64,000 nucleotides of DNA from Haberlea rhodopensis (lineage: Eukaryota; Streptophyta; Magnoliopsida; Lamiales; Gesneriaceae), in the NCBI GenBank assembly GCA_907163345.1, contig CAJQUN010000329.1, forward strand, positions 248,001 to 312,000. Reading direction: 5' to 3'. Below, one piece after another: positions 37,601 through 49,483 of this stretch; the stretch's first letter is position 1; each line of letters starts with the position of its first letter. The notes beneath the pieces were generated by a model, which had not been told where the DNA came from, ran no database searches, and saw only the letters and a program-made list of their open reading frames with translations. A program made the translations under genes and the position numbers.

Positions 37601-39190
37601 GGCATAGATGAGATAGCCCGTGTGGCCACGTTCCAACAGCTGAGTCATCTTAATCGCTGAAATCAACGGAATCTTCGCACGAGAACCGTTGCCATAGAAA
37701 GTCCATTGACTACCCAAATCAGGTCTGAACTTCACTGTCTTCTGCCGGCAATCTACCACTGCCTGATATCTGTTCAGAACATCAATGCCCAAGATGCAGT
37801 CGAAGTCCGACATACCCAACACAATCAAGTCTGTCTTCAACTCGTTGCCCTCAAAATAAATGAGGCAATCTGCCATGAACTGATCAGCAACGACATTTCT
37901 TCCAGTGGGTGTCGAGACAAGGAGAGGCGTGGGTAGATAAGACGTGCACATATGGTGTCTCTCCACAAAGCCAACAGATACAAAAGAGTGGGAGGCACAT
38001 GTATCTATCAAAATAAAAGCAGGGTACGTAAATAAATGACACGTACCGGCGATCACCTCCTCTGGGGCTGCCTGGGCCTGCTCTCTAGTCAGCGCATACA
38101 CCTGCCCCTGGGGCGGTCCCACTGTCTGACCTCCCGATGGTCGTGGCCCAAACTGCTGCCTCTGGTGTACTGTCCTGTCATCAAACCTCGGCCTGTTGCC
38201 CTGAAACTCTGACTGTCCTCCCCGGGTGGGGCAATACCGAGAGATGTTGCCCATCTTGCCACAGCTATAACAGGCAGGGCACTTGCTTGAAGAATGTGGC
38301 CCTCCACAATTGTCGCACCTTGGCTCCCCCGATCTATTTCCTTGCGTAGACCCTCGGTTGGCGGACCAATTGCTCTTCTTGTTCTCCTGTTTCTGACCAA
38401 AGAACTTCTTTCCACCAAACCGTGAAGATGAAGAGGCACCACGAGGTTTAAATGGCTCTCCCCGGGGCCTCAAGCTGTCATTAGTTTGCCTCTGTTGTGG
38501 TCCTTGTGGTGGCACAGCACTAGGATAAGCTCCCACTCCAAGCTCGGCAAGCTCCGCTCTTGTGAGAGCATCATCAAAAGAAGTTGGGTTATTGGTGATA
38601 ACCCGGTCAAAGAGCTCCGGTCGCAACCCCTTCATAAAATTCCTCATCTTTGCTTGCCCATTAGTGGCAATGTGGGGAACATACCTCAGCAACGAAGAGT
38701 ACCGCATGGCATAGTCTGAAACTGTCATGTTCCCCTGTTTCAAACTTGTAAACTCGTCATCCTTCGTCTGTCTCGCCGCTGCGGAGAAGTACCGGTTCAG
38801 AAACCGGGTTCTGAAGAGTGTCCAATCAATCACAGCACCCAATGCTCTTAGCTCCATTACAGTGCTCCTCCACCACATTAGAGGTTTCTTTGCTAACTGG
38901 AACTCTGCCAGCCTCAGCCAAGCTGTAACAGCACAAGGAGCCGACACAAATATCTGCTCAAGTCTTTCCAGCCACTCCTCAGCTTCCTCTCCTGATTCTG
39001 TTCCCTCAAACCGGGGCGGGTGGTAAGACAGAAACTGAGTCAAGCTAATCTCACCAGGTAGCAATAACTGAGCCACTGGCTCCATGCCTACTGCTGGTGG
39101 AGGTAGAGGGTTCACTTGTCCAATGCTAGCGTTCACGCTCCCAACATCACCAACCTCTTCGTTAAGGTTCCCCGCATTCATAGCAGCCAT
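34658..39190 (-). pseudogene. Gypsy gag-pol, several stops and frameshifts
   Basis: On the minus strand from the ATG at 39190: Gag (LSYHPPRFEGTESGEEAEEW; FLNRYFSAAARQTKDDEF); two CCHC knuckles near 38300, the second reading CYSCGKMGNISRYC with Asn for the zinc-binding His; protease near 38010 reading DTCASHSF where DTGASHSF is usual; RT (VMPFGVTNAPAVF, FIDDILIYSQ) near 37090-36980; RNase H (YTDASLQGLG, TDHKSLKFLF); integrase (CLICQQVKAERQRPGG, HPQTDGQTERTIQTLEDMLR); and a C-terminal chromodomain-like segment (KVQWDRRGVEEATWETE). Lesions: a Trp codon changed to TGA near 37341, an Arg codon changed to TGA near 37153, a frameshift near 36545 between RT and RNase H, and another near 35065. It is not functional. 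Confidence 0.9.
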
Positions 39191-39388
39191 GCTGTAACAC
39201 AAAGGTTAACAACAATTCCAAAACAGATATACATGTTATGCCGTTAGATAACAGGAATGATAATAAGCATATTAGTATAACATAATATACATCAATATGC
39301 ACCACATGCATAAACATGCCTCAAATGTAAGCACCTAGCCAATCATGCTAAGGCTACCCTTCACTCGTTCCCGGGTTCTCTAACCACT

Positions 39389-39400
39389 GCTCTGATACCA
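39389..39400 (-). other. Primer-binding site of the Gypsy element
   Basis: TGGTATCAGAGC on the minus strand, four bases from the 5' LTR; initiator-Met tRNA type. Confidence 0.88.
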
Positions 39401-39404
39401 CTAA

Positions 39405-41461
39405 TGTAAGGACCCTAATCCTTAAGTGCAGATCAAAGGCATAATTAGAGCTAATATAAATGATCAGAGTAAATTAATCGTGTTGAGGCTATGAGCCTAA
39501 AAGTTACATGCCAAAATGAGGACTATCAATGGATTAATTACATTCCCCATCAAAAGAATGTTATCAATTATAGTTTTACACTACTCCTAGAGTAGACACT
39601 ATACAAAATAATCCTGTCCTTCATCTACCAAAAGTGCTCTTCAAGCTCACGGTCTCAACCCGTCTTAGCCCCCTTCATATCATGCCAAAAGTACCTACAA
39701 GGACAACCCCCAAACATGAGCAATGATATCATTCATATACAACACAATATGAATATAAAGCGTAAATGCATAATCATAATAAAACACTTCCTGTTTTTCC
39801 CATGCATTTCAAACGCTTCCCGTTTGGTTGTCCCTGTACCATAACTCATGAGTATAATCAATAGATTATTTTTAATGGTCTACACATGTCATGACACAAT
39901 ACCATCTCATCAAAACCAAATACCGGTCACCAATCCCTAGTCTGTCCATCACAATGTATTTTAATGCCCCTCGCTTATTTACATATAGGCGGCATAGAAT
40001 AACCTCGCTTCAATGGACATGCGGTACTCCCACCCCTCGCCTCACATTGAGCGGCAAATATCCTTTCCTCGCCCTATATGATAACCACGCTCAAATGTGA
40101 CATGCGGCGCTCCCACCCCTCGCTTCACATTTAGCGGAACCAAAACAAATAGCGGCAAGCATTAAAATCATCAAGGGATGACCATGACTCATGGGATGTG
40201 CACCAATAATCATATGCATCTACAATCATCATGCATAATTCAACATGTATTTGCATCCACAATGCATAATCACATATATACTCGCATCCATAATGCATAA
40301 ACAATGAGTATATTAGATACATGTACCGGTGGGTGCTCGTACATCCTCTACGTACCTTTCCAAAAGTGGAATTGATATGGCTTCAGTTCCTTGGTTGCGT
40401 TGCTACCTGGGATGGTTCTACACAATCACACAACCCCATATTAGAAGCCAAATAATAGTCAAATACCAAAAATTCGACAAAAGAAAGCATTTCTCAAAAT
40501 TCCACAGTTGGCGATCGATCGCTTGGCTGAGGCGATCGATCGCCTCAATTTTTTCTTCGCGGCGATCGATCGCGCCAAACATGGCGATCGCCTAAACCTT
40601 GGATTGGCTACTGCCTCTTGGCGATCGGTCGCCTCATATCAGGCGATCGATCGCCTGTCCCGCAATTTTGGTACTGCCCTTCGGCGATCGATCGCCCCAT
40701 TTCAGGCGGTCGATCGCCTCGCACAGACTCGCGATTTTTCACCTTTTTTGCATACCAAAACCTTCCAATCCATACCAACACTTAAACCAACACACCAACA
40801 ACATAAATAACAACATAAACCTTCAAAATACACCTCAAAACAAGCATAAATCCAACCCTCAACCAAAACCACAACAACCCAACACAAACCCATTTTAAAA
40901 CCCTTCAAAATCATACCAAACTTAAATAAAACCTTAAAAAATCAACAATGAGGTATCCATACCTCTTGGGGACCTCAAATCTCCCAATAAACTCCACAAA
41001 TCAACTTTTTGCAAGGATTCCTCTTCACCCTTAAGCACCAAAACGAAAATGGGAGAAAAGGAAGGGTTTGGGTGGTTTGGTAAAGTAAAATGAAAGTGAG
41101 GTGTGGGGTTGGGGTGTAAGGGTTTAAGTTAAATTAAAAAATGCATCCCAAAATCTCATGGTGTATAAAACACCCCAACATGATATTTTTAAAAGCATTT
41201 CACCAAAATGCACCAAAATATCAATTAAACTCATGATTTCCAATTAATTGCTAGCCATGGAAAATAAATCATGCTAATAACAATTTTCCCCAACATGCAC
41301 AACATGCACCCTGAAATGCACTCCCGGGTCATCCTTTCCATGTGACCATGCATTTCCACACATTAATAAATCCAGCACATAATCAATTAATTACCATCAT
41401 AATTAATCATATAACCACAATTAGTGCCCAAATTGCAATTAATCATTTCGGGGATATCACA
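39405..41461 (-). repeat. Gypsy 5' LTR
   Basis: 2057 bp, nearly identical to the other LTR. Inside its palindrome array one unit is shortened by 4 bases. Confidence 0.9.
40510..40718. repeat. Palindrome array in Gypsy 5' LTR, 8 units
   Basis: Same layout as 33632-33844, except that the fourth unit reads GGCGATCGCC (four bases lost from the core). Confidence 0.93.
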
Positions 41462-41466
41462 ACGTG

Positions 41467-43012
41467 AATGCCGCGGGAGGATTCCCAGGGCCACCACAAA
41501 GGAGTTATGACCATCCACCAAACAACTACAATCAAGCTTGGAGGGACCATCCGAACCAAGGCTATGGGAACCCACAGATGCACCAACCTCCACCCTACAG
41601 ACCGCCATATCAGCGACCTTCACCACCGCCAGTGCACCCTCCTTCTGACATGTTAGAAAATATTGTTAAAGTTATTGCTGAAAATAGCTTGCAATTTCAA
41701 CAGGAGACGAGGGCGAGCATCCAAAGCTTGACTACGCAAATGGGACAACTGGCAACTTCGCTCAACAAGATTGAAGCAAGAATCTCAAATGGACTACCTT
41801 CACAACCGGAGGTGAACCCCAGGGAGAATGTGAGCGCTATCACTTTGAAGATGGGCGAAGATACAGCTGAGGAGAAGGTGGTACTGATGCCACTCAAGCA
41901 AGAAGAGATGAAGGAGACGGAGACAGACGTTGAAGAGCCAATGCAAGGGGAGGAACTACGAGGTGAGTTCCCTAAACTTTCTGAATATAAAGTACCACCC
42001 CCGTTTCCACAAGCATTGAAGGACAATAGGAAAGGTGCCGGACTCAAAGAACTCTACGAGATGAGTCCACGCTGCAAAGAGCAAGCCCCATTGCATGAGA
42101 CCATGACGAAGAAATCGCAACATGCTAACCCTTTAAAGGAGACCGTGAAGGAGGATCAAAGCAAGGAACACAAAGGGCAGCCCAAGGTCGAGCTCAATGA
42201 CAATGTTTCGGCGGACAACCAAAGAAGCATCCCCATTAAATGCAAGGACCCAGGTATGTTCTTTATCCCATGTGAGATTAGTGCTATTAGGATTGAGAAG
42301 GCTATGCTCGATTTAGGATCGGCCATAAATGTCATGCCTTACTCAATGTACTCTCAACTGAAAATGGGACCTTTAAAAATAAATAGCGCAGTTATTCACT
42401 TAGCTGATAAATCCACGGTCAGGGATAGTAGAGGACGTAGTTGTGCATGTAAAGAACTTGGTTTTCCCAGCCGATTTCTATGTCTTAGACATGAAAAATG
42501 GCGATCCATCTAGTCTAATCCTTTTAGGGAGACCATTCTTGAAAACATCAAAATCAGTATTCAATATGAATAGTGGTATGATAACATTGGAGTCTAATGG
42601 TAAAGTTACAAAATTCAACATCTATGAACCCATTAAGACTCTTGAGCATTCTAGTTACGATATTGGCATACATGATGATTATGATTCGGATTTTGATAAT
42701 GATGAGTTGTGGGAAATGGGAAAGGCTACTGATGGCCTTGACGACAAGCGAGGTATGGATCCTCCTCCTGTGCATACTGTTCATACTATTGCTGCTTTAT
42801 CTACTCATGATATTGCTGACCCTCTTATTTCTCACTTGCAGGATCGTACTGTTGAAAAGAAGCACCCTCCGGATCTACCATGTCAATTAAGTGACGAAGG
42901 AGCAAAGACTGGGGACGACCACTCAAAGAGCAACAAGCCGAGATACCGAGGAGTGAAGAAGATATTGAGGTGGTTAAGGAAGGATAGAGCAACACTACAT
43001 CAACCACCTTGA
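41467..43012 (+). pseudogene. Gag C-terminus and aspartic protease of gag-only element
   Basis: Continues in frame from 32528. A Pro/Gln/Tyr-rich segment comes first (NAAGGFPGPPQRSYDHPP...), then a coiled region (SLTTQMGQLATSLNKIEARI), a Glu/Lys-rich linker, and a retroviral-type aspartic protease with the active-site motif LDLGSAINVMPYS near 42307 and LILLGRPFLKTSKSVFN near 42520. A frameshift near 42425 splits the protease between two frames; the second runs to the stop at 43012. No RT follows. The sequence just after the stop (GACGTTAAACAGAGGCGCTG, CTTGGGAGGCAACCCA) is a conserved signature seen after gag in Athila-type and gag-only plant elements. Confidence 0.82.
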
Positions 43013-44448
43013 TAGAGGACTGGCGTCGGGCCACCGACGTTAAACAGAGGCGCTGCTTGGGAGGCAACCCAATGGGAGTTAGTTTCTTTTCTCCCTTTTA
43101 TTTTTATTGCTTTAGTAGTTAGACTTTTCTCTTTTCTTGTATTTTTGCCTTACATTGGGGACAATGTAAGATTTAAGTATGGGGGAGGGATTAGTGGTGT
43201 GTTATTGTTTTTCTTATTTAAAAAATACAAAAAAATCGAAAAATTTGAAAATTTTGAGCTCATAGCTAGTAATGAACACATGCTTAGAATCACTAGCCCA
43301 TGATGAAACCTAATTGATATCATGCATGCTTTTGAATAGGTGAATTGTTAACTTTGGAACACTTTGAACTCTAATGCAAAGTTTACGTTAACTTAGTAAG
43401 TGAATATTTTGAGCACATTATTGTCATGGCTTGTGAAGTGTGCATAGCTTAGTGAAAATTGTGTAAACTTTGTGATAGTCTTAAGAAGTGTCTAATACAT
43501 GCTAGAACTTAACTACATGCTCTTTGAGGCGTATGTCTAGACTAGTGCAAACATGAAAGTGATATAGGCAATCTTTGATGCGTTTGAGCCTTTCAAGCCT
43601 ACCATGTTAACAAAATCAATCTCTAGTACCCTTTTTGAGCCTTAATGCAAAAGAATGGTAGTATGCTAAGCATACTAAAGACCCCCATTCAACATTCCTT
43701 GACTAGCTTATCATCCTACCCTTTTTAGCCTAAATGTGATTTTAGTCCATACCTTTGAAGGGAGTATGATGTATTTCATTCACATGCACTTAGGAATTCA
43801 TTGAATTATATATGTGTGAGCTTCATTGTCAAAAGAATGAAATACATGAAAGAAAAGGAATGCCTTGAACAAATTGATAAAAATATGACTCCAAGGGGAG
43901 CCAAGGCATAAAAGAAGAAAAAAAAAATATTAAGTTAAACCTTGAAAAAAAAATGAACGAGGTTTGAAAAATTCATGCAAGAAGAGAAGTTTTAGTGTGC
44001 ATTTCATCATACTCTCTTGTCTGAATATTCTTACCCTTTCTTTCATATGCCAATACCTAGGCCAAGCTATAAGTTAAATAAAGACCTACTTGATTTATGT
44101 TTGCAAAGTAGCTAAGATAGTGGAGAAGAGTGTGCAAGTGATCTTGAACTTGTGTTAGTGTATAACTTGAACTATTATGGCTTTGCATATTTTGGATCTA
44201 TAATTTGTACACAACACTCGTCTATGACCACACACACACGTTCACTACTTTGTTGAGTATGAAATGTTTAGGGATTGAACTTGTTCCACTGTTAACTTTT
44301 CAACGCCTTTCATTACTGTGCATGTTAAAATTGTTGAGGCATTAAAGTGAGGACAAGTTGCTTTGTTATGATACTATGAGCCAACCAAAAATATTGTAGT
44401 TTTATTTGGTTTACTCGAGGTCGAGAAAAGAGTAAGTATGGGGGAGTT
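43013..44448 (+). other. 3' non-coding part of gag-only element
   Basis: About 1.4 kb without coding potential, where an autonomous relative would carry pol or further sequence. It ends in the polypurine tract GTATGGGGGAG; a second, similar GTATGGGGGAGGG lies near 43180. Confidence 0.75.
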
Positions 44449-45922
44449 TGATGTGACTAGAAATAGACACATCTTTAGTGCTTAATTGTATACGATTTGG
44501 TAGGTTTTGATGGATAATTTGATACGTATGCTACCTAATCGTATATTTGTGTAATTGTAGTTACAATCGAAGAAAACGAGCTAAAAATGATGTGTAAAGA
44601 CCAAGAAAAGATATGGACATGACAAGGACTCAAAGTTGATCAAGAAAAGGGCAAAAACGTAATTTTGGAGGTGGCGATCGATCGTCTGGGAGAGGAAATC
44701 GATCGCCTATGGACAGAAACTTTTGCAACAAAACTTACGAGCCAGCGATCGATCGCGTGTATCAGGCGATCGATCGCCAAAGTCCACTGGAGCCAAGCGA
44801 TCGATCGCGATAAAGTGGCGATCGCTCGCCTCAAGCGATCTACTGAAAAAAATAAAGAAGCGATCGATCGCCACATTCAAGGCGATCGATCGCCACATTC
44901 AAGGCGATCGATCGCCGAAGAGTCCGGAAATAAGGAAATTGAGTCTTTTACCATGTTTAAAAGATTGTAACCTAAATCTTAGCCTCCATAACCTCAGAAC
45001 TCGATTTTTAAACCTGATATCAGACAGAAGTTTTCTTCAAGAACAACAAAGAACGGAGCCGGAACTGACAAGCCGGAATCGCGATTCGTCTTAGTAATCT
45101 CTTTTCCTTTATTTAATTCAATGTTTTCGGTACAATTTATTATGTTTTTAGATTTGAATATGATAGGCTAAAACCCTTCGATTCTTGGTTGAAGGGATAC
45201 CTACTTTTGGATTTGAATCTTTTATGAGAATTCGATTTGATTGTTGAATTATATTTCGATTTCAATGTGTTTCTCAGATTTCGAATTCCATGATTGTTGT
45301 GTTTGTGTATTAGATTGATCACCTAATATTCAATTGCATAATCGATAGTTTGTTAAGAAACAACTAAGATTAATAATTAACCGGCTGTAGGTGTTATTGA
45401 ATTCTTAGGAGAAACGATTGAGTAATCGATTTTAACGGCTGTAGTTTTCATTGATTAGATTTATCGAACTCATTAGTTTTGAAAACTATCATTGATTTAA
45501 TCATTAACGGCTGTAGTGGTGATTAGAGATTTGGTAAGAGTTGAATTGAATGCTGTTTTCTCTTTGACTACGAATAAGATGAGTAGGAATTGAATTTCCA
45601 ATCGATAGATAATCGAAAGAATTCGAATGTTTTGATTTGATGACCAAAAGATAATTTTCCAAAAGCACGGTTACCTGAAAACCAAGAATCGCTTTAATCT
45701 CATAAGTCTTAATTCGTTTAGTTAATTTTGCGTATTAGTTTAATTCTTAGAATTTGTTAAGTAGTAATAATCCAATCTAAAACCCCATTTTTACTTTTTG
45801 TTTTTAATTGGCACGAAATAAATACTACCTTCCCTGTGGGATCGATCCCTACTCTCGCTACTAAATACTTTTGCTATTAACTTAAGAAGGGTTAATTTGG
45901 GCGTACGCGATAAGCGCTACCA
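44449..45922 (+). repeat. 3' LTR of gag-only element
   Basis: 1474 bp. Relative to the 5' LTR it has an extra 22-bp palindrome-spacer unit and lacks about 50 bp near 45029. Confidence 0.88.
44673..44916. repeat. Palindrome array in 3' LTR of gag-only element
   Basis: Same units as 30210-30432 plus one extra copy of the last 22-bp unit (ACATTCAA plus the palindrome, repeated at about 44871-44916). Confidence 0.92.
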
Positions 45923-45927
45923 GGAGT

Positions 45928-47687
45928 ATACGGAGGAGTGAGTTGTGGGACTATCCCACACTCCTTTAGATAGTCATGAAACTCTTGGCTTAAGTATTCA
46001 CCTCCTCGATCTGATCGAAGGATTTTGATACCTTTGCCAAGTTGGTTTTGTACTTCATTCTTGAAATCTTTGAACTTTTCAAAGGTTTCATGCTTATGCT
46101 TCATTAGGTACACATACCCATATCTACTGAAGTCATCAGTAAATGTAACGAAGTATTGAAAATCACCTCTAGCTTGTGTACTTATTGGTCCACATACATC
46201 ACTATGTATTAGTCCCAATAACACATTTGCCCTTTCAACATGTCCCTTGAAAGGGGCTTTAGTCATCTTGCCCATTAAACAAGACTCACATGTTTCACAT
46301 GATTCATAATCAAATGAATCTAATACTCCATCCTTATGAAGTTTAGATATGTGGTTCTCGTTTACGTGGCCTAAGCGACAATGCCAGAGATAAGTCGGAT
46401 TACAATCATTATTTTTAATCCTTTTAGTATTTATGTTATAGATAGGCATATCAAGATTTAATACATAAAGACCATTAATCATTTGTGCACTAGCATAAAA
46501 CATATCATTTAAATAAATAGAACAACAGTTGTCCTTTATCATAAATGAAAATCCACACTTGTCTAAACAAGAAATAGAAATAATGTTTTTGGTAATAGAA
46601 GGCACAAAATAGCAGTCTTTTAAAATCAACGATAAACCAGAAGGTAAAGCTAAACAATAATCTCCTATAGCTAATGCAGCAACTCTTGCTCCATTTCCAA
46701 CTCGGAGATCAACTTCACCTTTCGCCAACAATCTACTCTTTTTGAGGTCCTGCACATTTACACAAATGTGAGATCCACTTCCAGTATCTAATACCCATGA
46801 TGAAGAAGTAGATAAATTGACTTCTATAACAAAAATACCTGAAGCGGAAGTCACACTTCCTTTCTTGAGATCCTCCACATATACTTTGCAGTTCCTTTTC
46901 CAATGACCGGTCTCACCGCAATGGAAACAGTTCCCTTCCTTTACTATCCCTCCCTTTGGTTTCAGTGCAGAAGACTTTGGCTTAGATTTAACAAAGACCT
47001 TCTTGTTCTTCTTGAAGCTCTTAGCTTTAGTCTTTCCTTTGCTCTTATTCACAATAAGAACATTTGTAGGTTTAGACTTCTTGCTATTTGCTTCAAAAAT
47101 TTTAAGCATGCCAAGTAACTGTGATAGAGTCTTTTCAATTTCAATCATATTGTAATTTAAGACAAATTGACTGAAGCTTTCAGGCAACAATTGCAAGATC
47201 ACGTCAGTGGCCAACTCTTGGTCCAAAGGAAAACCCAGCTTCTCCAGATTCTCAATATACCCAATCATCTTGAGTACATGAGTTCCAACCAGACTTCCTT
47301 CTACCATTCTACACTGGAATAAAGCCTTAGAGACGTCATACCTCTCTTGTCTTGCTTGTTGTTGGTACAGTTGCTTAAGGTGCTCGATCATATCAAACGC
47401 CTCCATTTCCTCATGTTGCTTCTGAAGCTCAGAGTTCATGGTGGCAAGCATAAGGCACCCAACATCAAGTGCGTCACTTTGATGCTTCTTGTATGCATCT
47501 TTATCGGCTCTAGTAGCCGTTAGGGGTCCTCAGCAGGTAAGGGTTCCTCTAGGACATATTGCTTCTTTTCTTGTTTGAGGACTATCCTCAAGTTCCTATG
47601 CCAGTCTAGGAAATTTGTCCCATTTAATTTGTCCTTCTCAAGGACTGATCACAGTGATAATGTGCTTGTGACGTTGTTAGTTGCCAT
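45928..47687 (-). pseudogene. Copia-A gag, protease and integrase N-terminal part
   Basis: From the ATG at 47687 on the minus strand: Gag, CCHC knuckle (CFHCGETGHWKRNC), protease (VLDTGSGSHICV) and the first part of integrase (HSDVCGPIST, RSDRGGEYLSQEF), ending at the gag-only element. Lesions against Copia-B: CGA to TGA, giving a stop after about 12 codons (near 47650), and a 4-bp deletion near 47527 that shifts the frame. From 47451 to the break the frame is open for more than 500 codons. Confidence 0.88.
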
Positions 47688-47689
47688 GG

Positions 47690-49470
47690 ATATCTACAAT
47701 ATAAATATGCAAAATAAGTTTATGATTTTAATCATTTAATATGGTCTTATATTAAATGACACTCCCACTATTTTGTTTAAAATTATCAACCCTCGAAACC
47801 TTTAGTGGGCCAAGATCCATATTTCGCCTAATCTTGAGTTAGGTTTGGCTAATCGCCCAAGACTCGGTTATTTACGTAGACAACACTTTGTCAATTACAT
47901 CACATGTAATTCTTGGATAGTTGGACGAACAACGCTTTGTTCAATTCATCAAATGAATTATTATCCAACCCATGCCTCTAGTTTCCCAATCCTATTGAGA
48001 TAACCTAGTTAAGTCGTACCCAATTTAAAGTATAACGGATATCACTATTATCCTTTCGCGCCTTACCAAGATTGCCACGGTGCTTTGCTTTGGCAAACCC
48101 ACACATGTACAATCAAAGTTTTTGACGAGTACTTTTAATTTTGGAAGGCATCTAAAAACTTAATATTTTAGAGGGATTTATTGATCTCATGATTAGTTTG
48201 ATAATTTAAAATATGTCCACTACATATAAGCATATACATATCTACATATATGTGTAATTCAATTATCAATCTAAAACATAAGATAAATCATGCATCAACA
48301 TACATAATTAAACGTGACATGGTTATAGCCCCTACTAGCGACTTTCTCAAGTCAGTGAGAAAATCCTAAGAGTCAACCTAAGGTAACTTCACAAGCACCT
48401 TCTTTTGGCTCCAATTTGTGAATGGCCTCCTCATCCCGGCACCATGCTCCATCTTCATTGATCACCATCAATAAATAAACTATACTATATAACATTTACA
48501 AATATAGAGAATTCCTCGATTCACATTCGAGGGGAACATAGGGGAGGGATAACATTTAGAATAAAATAGAGAAGGCACGACACGCAGGTCGTATTATAGA
48601 TTACAAACATTCACAAATCCTATCTAATAGGTCAAAGAGCTATAACCATGCACCATGCTCAAACAACACATAAAACATGCTATATCATTTAATTAATTAA
48701 ATTCTAAACATTTTAAAATTTAATTCTAATTAAAACTGTAAAATAAAATTTTGGAAAATTATCGTACGCTCGGGACATCACATGCCACGAACTAATGCGA
48801 CTAAGCCACGAACCACCATGGTTCGAATCAACCAAACACCACGGCTGGACCAATTATGGGCCTAGGGTTTGAAACCCTAGCCCACGACTTGGTCCGAGCC
48901 ATTGGCTTGGGTGCGGTGCCGCTAGGGTTCCAAACCCTAGCCGCCTTGCACCATCTTGGTTTCTATCGAGCCAACTTGTTCGAAACGTCGGAATTCATGA
49001 GCCACGAATCATGGTCAGGCCATGCACGGTGGTGGCTCAACCATCTCGAGCCAAGGGTTCGAAAACCCTAGCTCTCACGTAGTGAAGCCACTTATCCATG
49101 CATGCGTGAACCATTATCGAGCCAAAGAGTTCAAAACTCATCCACGTCTCGAAACCTCCATGCACGAACATGAGCCACAACGACTAGGCCATCTCGAGCC
49201 AAGGGTTCGAAAACCCTAGCCCTCACGTGGCTAAGCCGTGGGTCAAGTGCACTAGGTGGTGGCCGAAACATCATGCAATTAATTCGATTATTCGCTTCGT
49301 GTATCGTATACATCAAACATCAATTATATCAAATATAATTTCATGATAATTTCACAAACTTAATATTAACATATCATATATGTTCATACAGTTTTAAATA
49401 GCATGCAATATTAATTCTAATATGATTAAAACAATTTAACCACATAAATCCGATATGAGCCTTGTACATG
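47690..49470 (-). other. Copia-A 5' leader
   Basis: Non-coding leader matching 26200-28043 of Copia-B, with a palindrome array at 48862-49216. No gene is seen. Confidence 0.7.
48862..49216. repeat. Inverted-repeat array with telobox-like arms (Copia-A leader)
   Basis: Copies include CTAGGGTTTGAAACCCTAG at 48862-48880, CTAGGGTTCCAAACCCTAG near 48922, and AGGGTTCGAAAACCCT near 49045 and 49200, usually after CTCGAGCCAA. It has fewer copies than Copia-B because a segment between the later units is missing. Confidence 0.82.
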
Positions 49471-49482
49471 GCTCTGATACCA
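49471..49482 (-). other. Primer-binding site of Copia-A
   Basis: TGGTATCAGAGC on the minus strand, one base from the 5' LTR; initiator-Met tRNA type. Confidence 0.9.
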
Positions 49483-49483
49483 C

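Larger units (their letters stand above)
32529..41461 (-). mobile_element. Chromodomain Ty3/Gypsy element (Tekay/Del-like)
   Basis: The LTRs are at 32529-34587 and 39405-41461, with the 5-bp duplication ACGTG (32524-32528, 41462-41466). Coding is on the minus strand. The primer-binding site (39389-39400) matches initiator-Met tRNA. The order Gag, protease, RT, RNase H, integrase, chromodomain-like end is that of chromoviruses, and the long LTRs fit the Tekay/Del clade. The LTRs are almost identical, so it is among the youngest insertions here. It split the Gag frame of the gag-only element. Confidence 0.92.
29986..45922 (+). mobile_element. Gag-protease-only LTR element (TR-GAG-like)
   Basis: The LTRs at 29986-31485 and 44449-45922 start T(G/A)ATGTGACTAG and end GCTAACA or GCTACCA. 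The 5-bp duplication GGAGT lies at 29981-29985 and 45923-45927 inside Copia-A integrase. The primer-binding site TGGCGCCGTTGCCGGGGA matches the Asp-tRNA type used by the Athila/Tat group of Gypsy elements. The polypurine tract is GTATGGGGGAG. The interior encodes Gag and an aspartic protease only; no RT, RNase H or integrase is present. It is about 7.0 kb without its nested Gypsy, so it is non-autonomous. Confidence 0.85.
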
